Positions 35,501 through 47,500 of a stretch of 64,000 nucleotides of DNA are shown here, one piece after another; the first letter of the stretch is position 1; each line of letters starts with the position of its first letter. The DNA lies in NCBI GenBank assembly GCA_963969365.1, contig OZ017751.1, positions 310,001-374,000 on the forward strand, read 5' to 3'. The DNA is from Asterochloris sp. CNOR1 (Eukaryota > Chlorophyta > Trebouxiophyceae > Trebouxiales > Trebouxiaceae). The translations under genes were made by a program, and so were the position numbers. Under the pieces are notes generated by a model that made no database searches, had not been told where the DNA came from, and saw only the letters and a program-made list of their open reading frames with translations.

Positions 35501-38500
35501 CCAGAGGAAGCAGCAGAAAGTCCAAGATACACAGCGTGAATCACACCTAAGGGACCATGGGACACCTGAGCACTGAGCTGCTCAGGGAGACTTTCAGGCT
35601 GCAGTTCTGCCCCTGATGAAAAGGTGAGCAGCACAGAACATGACCTTGTCCTTGACCTGTCTCTGGGGCATACCCTTCTGCACAGCTATTGATGGCAAAA
35701 AGGATGCAGCTGTGGTGAACAATTGATGCAGGGGCCAGCCAAAGATACTGGAAGTCCCAACAGACACATTAGCACCAGACTGCACAGACTGGGTGAGTGC
35801 AGATGCATAGGTCTGGCGACACTTAGTCCAGGCCCTGAGACATACCTGAGCATTGAGCTGAACATAGGGCATGCCCAGCCGCACGAATCTGGCAAACAGG
35901 CTCTGGTCCAAGTGGCTGTATTTCTGGAAAGCCATATTCTTCACGACAGGGGGCAGCTGGTTGTGGTCGCCAATCAGACACACACGCTTCAGGCGGCTGT
36001 ACCCATCCTGCTGACGCTGCAGAGACATTCAGGGAGGGGGGGCATTCAGAGGTTGCAATGGTGGTGGTGCACAGCTTCTTGCTTGACATCACGCTTACAA
36101 GGCTACAACTGGTGCAGGCGAGGCACACTGGGGATGGATCACAGCTGCATGAAAGCCCTGTTTACCACAGGAGCGGCAGAGCAGCGCCTCTGACACAAAA
36201 CTCATGGACCAGTGGGTAACGCCAATGCACTTGCATACAGCTTGTGCCAAGTGCACCTGCAGGTCACTGCTAAGGACCACCAACCTGCAGCAGCATGGGG
36301 ATGAAGGTCTCAATCTCCAGGATTTGCCCGCTCTCCTCCATCAACAGGTTGTCGTACCTGCATGGACAGGGGACCCAGTGAGCCATCATCACACACAAGC
36401 CATCTGACAGCCGAATGGCAGGCCGTGACAGCAAGTTGCACAACCAGGGCCCAACCTCAGACGAGAGGTTGCGTCGCAGCAGAGCGTGAGCACAGGGCCA
36501 TCCCTCAGCATAGCAGTGGCTCACTTGAAGGCCAGATCCAGGAACTCGTGACGCTTGAGAGCTGCGTGGGTGCAGGTCATGGCCACAATTTTGGCCTGCT
36601 TGGTCATCAGGTAGTTGACACGATCCCCCTGGCTCTGCAGGGAGCAGGCAGGTTCATGCTGAGCAAGTGCTGTGGGCGGCAGGGCTGCAGCTGGCCCTTG
36701 AACAGTGCGCAGGTGAAATTACATGTTCAGACTATCGTGGACGTGCGGTGCACTGTAAGGCCCCTGCTTGAATTCTAAATGGCACCTTGGACCCACCCTA
36801 AGCAACGCTGTGGCGCGGCACTCCTTGAGTCACTGGAGCAAGAGGCGCAGCCCAAGAGGCGCAGCAGTGACGCAACACTGAGGCAGCGCTGTACCTTGAG
36901 CAGCTCAAAGGCGCGGCACTCCTCCAGTTCCTGAAACATGGTGCGCAGATGGCGCCAGCAGCCCTTGGCTGCCTCCATGTCCTCCTCCAAGCTATCCCCC
37001 TTGAACAGTGGGCCAGGGGTATCTGCAAAGTAGGCCTTGAAGGGGAACAAGTCCTGCACAGGTTCAAACACAGACATATTGGATATCTGATGTCGGCGCA
37101 AGAATTCAGTAAAGCAGAGTTTGCTGGGTTCTCGGCCAGTGCAGTGGGCTGTTGCAGGGTTTTGGGTCCTGCGCAGGAGATGCAGCGTGAGTGGCAGTGT
37201 GCTTGGTGTCTTGCAGCCTTTGCCAATGCCAAGGGCAGCTGCTGACAGGCCTCGAAGGGGACGCAGACTCCAGCATAGGGGGGTGGAGGGGATCGTGGAA
37301 GGTGTGCATTGCAAGCGCAGTGCTGCGTGGTACGTTGTAGGAAGCAGGCACCTGCATAGGTATGGCTGTGCCCTGCTTCCAGCCCTCCTCCTGCCTAGGT
37401 GCAGGGCAGGCAGCTGGTGACCACAGCCTGGGACGCAGCCCCTGCATGTACCGCACCTGCACGGCTATGGCGGTGCCACGCTCCCGGACTTGCACCTGGA
37501 ACCGCTCCCACCGGCTGAGCACATGCATCAGCCAGAAGTGCCCGGCCGTCTCGCAGGTGTACGCCACATCCTCTGCCACACCAAACTGCCGCGCCAGCTT
37601 CTCGACCTGCAGAGGTAGCTACGCTGGTGGGTGCACTGTTGCCTCCTCAACAGATTGCTGTATGTCTGGCTCATGCATCCAGCAGGTAGATGGTATGGGC
37701 AGCTGAGAGGAGGCATCAGATGCTGGCGCAGAGCAGGAGGTACAGACATGAGAGCACCTAGGTCAGGAGCACCTAGGTCAGAAGCATGGATGCCAACTGA
37801 GCTTGCTACATCCTCTGCTTTCTTGTAGCCTCAGACATCTTGTGCAGACACCCACCTCTGCCAACAGCGCCAGACGCCGAGCCAACATGGCATTGACACG
37901 TCCCACACGGGAGAACTCCTCCTCTGTGGCCAGCTCCTGCTCTCCCATGCCCAGCCGCAGCAGATACCTGCGCCACAGCTGACAGCTAGTGTCCAGAGGG
38001 CTGCTCAGGCACACTGGAGCCAGCATTAGCACAGGCAGCATGCCCTGTCAGCAACAGCTGCAAAGGTTGACATACTCTGCCCCAAGGCTGCAAGAGGCTC
38101 CCTACAGCTGCCCAAAATAGTCACACACGCTGAGAGTGCCAAAGCATCAGGCACAGGCACAGGCACAGCCTGGTGGACAGCACATGCCAAACCCACCTGG
38201 CAGGCACATCGCGCTGCAAGATCTTCTCAAACAGGTCGTTCAGAGCCTGGTTGGAGTGTGCAATGAGTAGCGTGCGCTGCCCTGGGCAGTTGTGGTAGAG
38301 CACATGCATGATCTGCACCGCCGTGTCCGTCTTGCCAGTACCTGGCGGCCCAACTACCATGGTCAAGCCAGGCTGCACGCCTGACTTGATGGCCTCTGTC
38401 TGCAGCAGAGGTGCAGCACATTGGCCAGAGTCTTGCCAGCACTTGTGGGCCTCAATACATGATGCCGCCAGTCTGCACGCCTGACTTGATGGCCTTTGTC

Positions 38501-41500
38501 TACAGCACAGGTTGGCACACTGCATGAGCCCCTGTTACCAAGGTCATGTCAGACAAGTCAAGCCTGACTTGCTGGCTTCTGTTTGCAACACAGGTGCAGC
38601 ACAGCAGTCAGGGGTTGCCAAGCAACTGTGGGCTCCACCACTATGATGATGCCAGGCTGTAGGACCCACTCAAAAGCCTCTGTCTGCACACCAGTGAGCG
38701 GGTGGCACGCTGCCAGGCAGGTGCAACAAGCTGCAGTCATTGTTCATGGACAGCCGTCCCTTGCAGCCTTGCACAGGACTGTCATGACGGCACACAATGA
38801 AGTGCAGAGAGAGAACACAGGCAACAGCAGCTGGACAAGCACCGCAGGGTGTGCAACGGGCCTAAGCATTGCTCTGCCTGAAACAGCAAGCCATGCCCTC
38901 ACAAACCAGCGTGAAGCAAACATCAGCTTTTGGCAGGAAGTGAGGCAGAGGGCTCTGCTCAGCCTCGTGCTCATGTCCACAGCAAGCCCCACCTGCACTG
39001 GCGTGAAGCGCACGGTGTTCTCTGGCGGCTTGTCTTGAGGGTATGGCCCAGGGTCTGGTGGAGTGTAGGACTCCACAATCAGCTTCGGCGGCCCAGCCGG
39101 CACCTGCTCTGCCTGGCCATCTGCACCAGCTGTTTTCCTTTTGCTGGACTGCAGCATATCAAGATGGAGAGTGAGCTGAGCGCCTTCTCAATGCCCTGCC
39201 CGGCTCACCTTACAACTCAATGGTTGCACAGCTCGCAGCACAGCCACTCCTTGGAATGGCATACATGTCTTGGTGACCTGCCTGTTCAAGCTGCCTTGGA
39301 AACTGACCGGCACTTGGGCACCAAAAAGCATCAGGCACACAGCTGCTGCCTGTCCTGGCCATTTGCCACACAGGTGGCACCAACTAACATCAAATTTTGG
39401 GCCAAGACCTTCAGCTCTTGTTGCCTTGCCATGCAGAGACTGTGAGCACTGCAGGCAGCATGCAGCTGCTGCGCACCTTCCTAGTGGGCACTGCTTGCTT
39501 GGCAGGCGGTGGAAAGGTCACCCTGAAGGGACGGTGATGAGTGTCCTGACCAGACTTGTTCACCACCTCAAACTCATGGCCAGGGAAGCTTTCTTTCAGA
39601 TGATCTAGGTCCAAGAATGTGTCCTGCATGCAGGAAGCAAAATGTGAGCAGCTTGCCTCAGGAGGTCTTCAGCCACCTGACAACAATCTGCATTCAGATG
39701 CACAAGCCTTGTCAGTCCCATTGGCGATTAACACACAAGTCCTCAGGTAGCTCACAGTTAGCATCACAACCTTCTAGAGCACCATGCAGATCAGCACCCT
39801 AGGACTCAGTGAACACTGCAGATCCATACGCTTTGTCAGACCCAGACCGCTCCCGACTCAGGGACCCACATTGAACCCTTAAGGCCCCACCCCAAAACCA
39901 TGCTTTGCTACCCTACCAGCAGCGTCAGCCCCAGTATGCTCCTGACCCAGGGGCGCACCTTGAAATCCACAGTCTGCAGCAGCTGGTCCTGTGGCATGTT
40001 GCCGTACTGAGCCTGGGCTGGGTCGCCGTACCCCAGGAACACATCGTGCAACCAGTCGGGCACCACCGTCTGCTCATTCATCAGGTCCCGGATGCACTCC
40101 AGCACCGCCTTGAAGTTGTTCTCCTGCAGCAAGGCAGCAGCAGGGATGGATGGTGTCCGCCTGCACTTGGTGGCCCTGAAGTTGTTCTCCTGCAGCAAGG
40201 CAGCAGCAGGGATGGAGGTGTCTGCCTGCACCTTGGTGGCTTTGTAGTTGTTCTCCTGCAGCGTGGCAGCAGCAGGGGTGGATGGTGTCTGCCTGCACCT
40301 TGGTGGCTTTGAAGTTGTTCTCCTGCAGCGTGGCAGCAGCAGGGATGGATGGTGTCTGCCTGCAACTTGATGGCAGCATCGGTGGGTGCCAATATGCCTG
40401 CCGCCACTGCCTCAGAGTGATCCTCCTCCAACAGGCTGCTGCACATGATGTCAGATGATGTGCTGGCATGACATCCGGGGACATTCTGCAGTTGCAGGGC
40501 CAAGGCAGGGTCTCAGCCTCTGCACTCAGCTCATATGGCAGCAGCAGCACACCATCCCAGCGCACGTGCCGGCACAGCCTTGGGCCGGCACCTGCTGCAA
40601 CAAGATGGCAGTACGACAAAGACGGCAGGTAGGTGGCAGCGGCACGAGCTGCCAGCTTGTTTGCCAGCCCCTGGCTCAGAGTGGTGATCCTCCAAGAGAC
40701 AGCTGCAGAGGGCTTCAGGACCTGCGCTGGCACATGACATGAAGGAATATCTGCAACAGCAGAGCAGTGACATGGTCTCAGCCTCTGCAGTAATTCATGG
40801 GCAGCAGCACAGGGTCTCAACACACACGCCAGCACACTCTCAAAATTATTCTGCCTGCAGCTCAGTTGGCACAGGCAGGACCAGAGAGACGCAACCCTCA
40901 TGCAGCAGCTTGGTGTCAAGTCATGCTTCCTGTCAGAATAAGTTCTCAAACTGTTTGCTAGCTGAAGGGCATCTGCAGGTTGTGACATTAGGGACAAGGC
41001 TGGTCATTTGAGGTGCTAAATGCTCTGTCAAGGCATTCAGTGGTGCAGCGCTTGAAAGCACAGGCTTGCACACACCACCCAGAGAGTGGCACATTGCTGC
41101 CGTGCCATCATACCCTAAGTAATCCTGACACACCCCAACAGCTCAGATCAGCTCACAGAAGACCTCACCTTAGCCTTGCGTCTCATCAGCAGGTTGAACG
41201 TGCTGTACGGGTCTTCCCCCTTGGTGGCCTGCAAGTGATTCATGTCCATCTGGTACTGCGCCGTGTCGAGGGCCGCCGTGATGGTGCGAATGTTGCCCTT
41301 GGGGGGCTGCCACTCGTCCGGTCGTATTCTGCCAGTGAAGTCGTTCATCAGTATGCCCTCTGCAGCATCAAGGATTTGTAGTTAGTACAGCTGTTATACT
41401 GCAGACAGTGCCCTTAAGGCCGTCACTCATGAAAGCATCATCCATCAGGGTTCCCGCAGCAGCACCCCGGGACCATGATGAGTGATGTCCTGAATGAGCG

Positions 41501-44500
41501 AAATGTCTAAGGGCACTGTCTGCAACATGACGGCTGCACGCACTCTGTGCTTAGACATGTCGCTCATTCAGGACATCATTCATCATGATCCCCGCTGTTG
41601 CAGCCAGGCACCTGGCAGCCTGTACCCTGTCAACATACATGCATGTCAGTGTCTCCTGGTTGTGGCCTTGCTCATCAAGAATCACCTTGCAACAGCCAAG
41701 CTCCCTCATGCACATTGCTACTCAAGCTGCCCAGTGACCCCGCCTTGTACAGCCGCTGCAGCTATGTCCTTGACCTCCACACCTTTGCAGCCATGCAGGT
41801 AAAGCTGTCCACGAGAGCAGGACAGATGCTGCATAGGCAAGCCCCACAGCACTGCACATAAGTCAGAGACTGTCTGCAGTGACGCAGCGCCTGCCACTGT
41901 GCTGCTGCCCACCTTCGTCTTTGACTTCAACAACCTCGCAGCCGCGCACATACACCAGCCCACAGCGCTGCGCAGGCGTCAGGCTCTGCCCAGGGGCTAA
42001 CTGCTGGGCCATGATCTCCATATCCACGTCGCTAGGTGGCCTCAGCGTGATGAGGAACAACACATCATGCTGCTTGGTCTCCTCCCACTCCTCCGCAACA
42101 TCATCCCTCAGACCTGCAGCAACAAAGCTCAATGTCTTTGTCTCTGCAGTCATGCATGGCAGCAGGGAGGCTGCTGGCTACATCAACCTCCAGGAGGCTG
42201 CCAGTGTTAAAGTGACGGCTACACTACAGAATGCTCTGTCCTGCAGATGACAAGAGACATCGCAGACAGCCAGGCTCAAAGATATGTGCCAAAAAGGAGG
42301 GCAGGCATGTCAAGGCATTCCTCTGTCAACCCCAAAACAGAAGCATGATGTTTGCTGCCTGGCAGTTACCAAAGGCAAACTCTGATCATTGCCTCCTCAA
42401 AAAGGAGGTAGGAGACACCAAGACCTACCTGAGATGTCAATGACGATGTCTGCAAACACGTCTGCAGGCTTATTCTCCCCCACATTGGGCTTGCGGACCT
42501 CTACAATGCTGAAGCTGGTCAGCGGCAACCCCATACGGGCCCAGCCTCGGAAGACCACCTCATCCTCATCATTCCTGCAGCGCAGAGAGATCATCAGCTG
42601 TGCCTTCCCCGCTGCACTCAACCCACTAGTTTCTGCTGGACAGGTACAAGTCTAATGACAATCAGCAGGGGTGGGGCCAGTTCCTGAAAAGCACTTGGTC
42701 TTCATGAATTCTGCAGCCCACCAGAAGACCTCTTAGGAAGGTGCACATTGGGATGCATTCACCAGCCTCAAAGGAATGAAAACACATACAGCCCACTGGA
42801 GACCACTACATGATTGCTGCCAACCCATAAGCGAAGGTGTCTAGGAGTCTTGTAGAGAGCACTCTTGGCGTAAGACAACTTCACCAGTGGTGCCCTTGAC
42901 ATGGCAGCAGCATGCCCTGAGCACCCAAGCAGCTCTACAGTCTGCCACCTGGGACAGCTGCTGAGGTAAGGTGAACCTACCTGCCAGCCCCCACGCGGGA
43001 GATAGCATCAGCGATGTCCTCCCTGATCTCATAGGTGGCCTCAAGCCGGAAGAGGTTGAAGTTGCGCAGCAGATAGTCATGGAACGTCAGGAACTGCAGG
43101 TTGAGCTTGGGCAGCGCCAGGCAACCCTCGCCTGCGCAGCAAGCCAAAGCGTACTCAAGTCCCAGCAAAGGGCTTCAAAAAGAAAGCGCAGGAGGTACAT
43201 CGGCAGCAGGGGCCGTTGAAGGCTCAGCCCATGGCAGGGCCTGGCATGCTCAGTGACTGCCAGGGTTTGTGGCAGCGCAAGAGTCAAAATGGCTGTACGT
43301 TTAGGTCAGTTGCCCATGCAGTGATGCTGCTGTGCATGTCAGGGTGCAGCACGCCAGCCATATGCCCTGCAGCTGGCAAACGCAGGAGCCAGAAGGCAGA
43401 GTAACAGGTGCATCCCCTCCGCCCCAGAGAGGTTCACCCCCTCCGCCTCAGACAGCAGGATCACTTATGCATCAGCTCATGTGCCACAGCCAGCTTTCGT
43501 GAGGCCAGCCAACCTGGTGATGTGCACGCCCTGCGCCTTATTGGTTAGGTCCCACAGCTCAAGCTTGCATACACCTCACAGAACAGGCAGCCCACCTGTG
43601 AAGTGCACATCCGGAACCTGGTTGGGATCCCACAGGATGCCCTCTGTAGGGTACAGAGGCATCTCGTTGATGACCTCTGTCTGGAAGCGCCTGCGCTCAT
43701 AGGTGCTGACCATGACCTCCATCAGGAAGTCGGGATTGTCTGCCCACAAGTCCTCATCATCTGCCAGCCTGCAGGCAGAGTTGGATGTGCAGGTTTGCTG
43801 AGATGCAGAAGCTGGGCACAGCTTGCTGACTGGGCACAGCTTGCTGACTGGGCACAGCTTGTTAACTTGAATTGGATAGCAGAAAATGAGCGGTGCCGTG
43901 AGCTGCCGTGCAGCCCCAAGGCCATCTGAGCAGCTTGGCGACCAATACGTCAAGCTGCAGCTGCAGCCGCAACCTTGAGAGAGTATAATCTACTGACTGC
44001 CTGAGCACCCTTCTACCCACCTCCTGCTCCGGACATGGGAACACACCCTCACCAAACACATCTCAAAATGGGATCTAGATCTTGAGCCGCCTTGTGTGCT
44101 GGCTTCAGAAGAGGTCGCATCAGCAGAGCTTGACTTGGGCTCCTTGACACCACCCCAATAGCTGAGTGTCGGTGGGCAGCACCATCCTGTCTCTACACCT
44201 CAACAGTCCCTAAAAAGCGGCCTAACCACAAGAGCACCCAGAACCTGCCTGAGCTGCTTGGTGACCAGAAACTTCAGCTCCTCATCCTCCAGCTCCCCCA
44301 GGTACTTGCGCAGCGTGGTGGTCTTCTCCACGGTGCCGCAGTTAGCCAGCGCAAGCTCACGCAGCCTAGGCTGGTGCTTGAAGAAGAGACGCTGCAGCTG
44401 CTGCACCTGTGAGGCAGCAAGATACTGAGGTCAAAAGCTGGAGATGCATTGACCAAGAGTTGGTCCCTGTGCAGCTCCACATGTCCAGGGTGGCAGCAAC

Positions 44501-47500
44501 CAAAGCACTTTGCAAAGCATGAATGTTGTCTTGGGAAGGCTGAATGCAATGAGACCTGTTTGACTAGGACAGGGAAATCAAAGCCAAAGATGCCATTATC
44601 TACCCTGCTCTTTGCAGGAACGTGGACTGTCTGCCAGGGGATCAATGCTGACCTTGGCATAGTGCGCAGCTGTAATGTCCTCGTCTGACAGGGGGTCTCC
44701 CGTGTGGTTGTGAATGGGGAATGAGAGGTAGAACTGGAACAGGTCCACCAGTTGGGCAAACAAGTGGCCTGCAGCAGGCGATAAAGAGCCCATGGTCAGC
44801 AGACGTGGTCAGAAATGCATGTATTGCACATGCTGGAACAATCCCAATGACAGGTGGCCTGCAATGCAGCCTTATACTCAGCAGATGTTGCAACCGCAAG
44901 TGTTGATCTGGCCTGCAGCAGGTGGCCTACAGCAGACAATTGATCAGCGGGAGTTCAGACTGTCAAGGCTTGAATGCAGCAGTGTACTAGCTACACCAGG
45001 GTCAGGAGTGACTGGAGGGCATAGCAGATGCTCAGATAGGGACAAATGCAGCTCAGACACAAGCAATTGAGAGGCAACCAAGTGGGGCAGTGAAGCGGCC
45101 TGCAGCACAAAAGCTCTGTCGGCGCGAAGCAAGAGCATACCTCTTGCCCTGCCAAGGCAGAGGCAAGTTCCTCAGCACAGGCTCAGTGGTGCACCACTGC
45201 ACTGGGCTGGTGCAGCAGGTGCTGACCCTGTGGGCAGCTGTACAGCAGTGGTGTCCTGCACTGACAGAAGGTGAGACAAATACTCTGCGATGCCATGCTG
45301 GTCACCTGCTGGAGGCCGTCCTCTGGTCTAGCACCTGGCAGTTGCCTCAGGCAGCTGAAGTCCCGCAGGCACAAGACAGCTTACTGCTCTGAAGCCCTGC
45401 TCAGCACATGAAGTACAGGCCACAGACACTCAGCCTGCAGGTGGCTGTGCAGTGCTGCCCTTCTGGAGTTGACCTAGCCACCTGCGCAGCCAGGACAGGC
45501 AGGTCAAGGCCCTGCAGCAAAACCCCCCGGAGCTTCCTTCGCCCCGACGACATGCACGCACTGCACTTGGCTGGTGCATCGGGCTCACCCTGCGGGTGGC
45601 TGTACAGCGCCGCCATCTTGCATTTGACCAGGATGGCCTTATCCTCCAGCAGGCTGTGCACGAAGCGCCGAGTGGGCAGCTGGCTGAGCAGATCTGTCAG
45701 CCACTCCACAAACCGCTCGCAGTACAGCAGCTGGTGCCGGTCCAGCTTGGAGCCCTGCTGGGGTTGCTCTGTCTCCATGTCGTCCCCTGCTGGCGCAACA
45801 GACTCCAGCACCTGCAGGAGAGGGTGTGTGGGATAGCCAGGGGACTGCATGCTTGGGGCCCTGCTGGACCTTATCAGTCGTTACCTGCTGACGCAACAGC
45901 CCCAAGCATCTGCAGCACAAAGGGAGTAAGGGAGTTGAGGCGACTGCCAGCTTGGGCTCCGTCTGGGCTTGGTACTGTAAGAAGTCTGCAGCAGGATAAA
46001 TGCAAATGTGTGCGCAGGTGCTGCAATGTGATGCTGCACCGAGGAACAGGACCTCACACAGTGGAATGTGAGGAAGGCATGGGGTGCTCCGTTGCACTGT
46101 CCAAAGTGTGCAGTGTCATGCTTGTGCCAGTCACAGCAGCACTTGCAGCAGAGGTAGCATGACAGCAAAGATGGCAGCTGGAAGGCGGGGTGAGGCTGAA
46201 CAGTAAATTGGCAGGGCTCTCTCCCCACAGGGATGAGTAAGGCATGCAGACTACAAACGCTTCAAGGCTGACTGCCACTTGCTCACCAGCAGAGACTTTT
46301 GAGCCGTGAGCCTCCCTGCATGATGCGGTCTGTGCCGCTGACCAGGCCAAGAGACAAATCACACAGAGGGAACGCCCTGCCACACGCCAGTGCAGGGAAC
46401 GCAGTGTGATAGGGAAGGCGCAGATGGCCACCCCATGGCAGCTGCTGGGGCTCACCTCCAGAAACTCTCTCAGCATGCCTGGCAGGAACTGCACCTCCGG
46501 CCGCTGCGCTGCAGGCACATGGGCAGCATTCTTGGCCGCTGCCTTGGCCTCACGCTTTGCCAGTGTTCTCCAGTTGGAGGCCAGCTGCTCGTTGGCAAAC
46601 AGCTCCAGCTGCAGGGGCCAAGGGGTACAGTCAGGAAACCTTCTGGCGCCGAGAGGTGCAGCATGCTGTCAGCAGAGCAGCCAAGCTTGCCCTTGCAGTG
46701 ACAGTAGCAGCTTCAGATGCAGGCACCAAGGTACCATCATTGGCTTTTGTAAATCGTGTATGTCTGCAGCACTGTCAGCTTGCTGCAGTCCCAGCGGCAC
46801 ACATTTGCGGCCTATCAGCGATGGTCACTGCAGCCTGCTCAGAATCTAGGGCACTCCTGAACAGTTTTGCGCTGCTCTCAGCAAAGGTCTAGCACATCAG
46901 ACATCTGAGAGGCAAGGAGCTGTGCAGAAAGGCCTAAGAACTGCTCACGCACCTTCAATCGCCCTGGGGACAGGGCATGCCACAGCTGCAGGTTGACCAG
47001 CTTCAACACCTGTGCCCTGACAGCCTCATTCTCCAGCGACTGCATGGCGTTGATGGCAAACACAAGGTACGCCACCTGCAGAGTTCCAACCAAAAGATTA
47101 GTTAAGGCTGGAGTATTCAGATGCCCAAGGCTAGACAGACCACCAGCAGCACAGCAAGACCAATTGGTCACGCAGCTGCCACTCCCAGCTTTGCTAAAGA
47201 AACCATTCTCTTGCAAATGAATGCCCTGCCTGCCTGGCACTGCATGAGCAGAGATTGACCTTACTGCAGCTCCTGCAACTGCTCCAGGATCAGGACTCCC
47301 AGGAACATCCCCTGTATGGCCTCCTCATCAGCATGCGGGGAAAGCAGTGTATATACCTTCTCGTGCTGCTGCAGCTCCCTTCCCTGCTTGAGGGTCAGCA
47401 CCCTTTGGAAGAAGCCTGGCATGGCCTCTGCACGCTGCATGAGTCCCTCCCAGGGCGGCACATTCTCCCGGAACTTCTCGTTGAGCATGAGGATGATGCT

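Noticed and set aside
40074-40997. 307-residue minus-strand open frame rich in CCC and AAGEQL repeats, as a separate gene
   Set aside because: It is the one-base-shifted reading of the AQR acceptor repeat plus intron, without its own start or conserved sequence.
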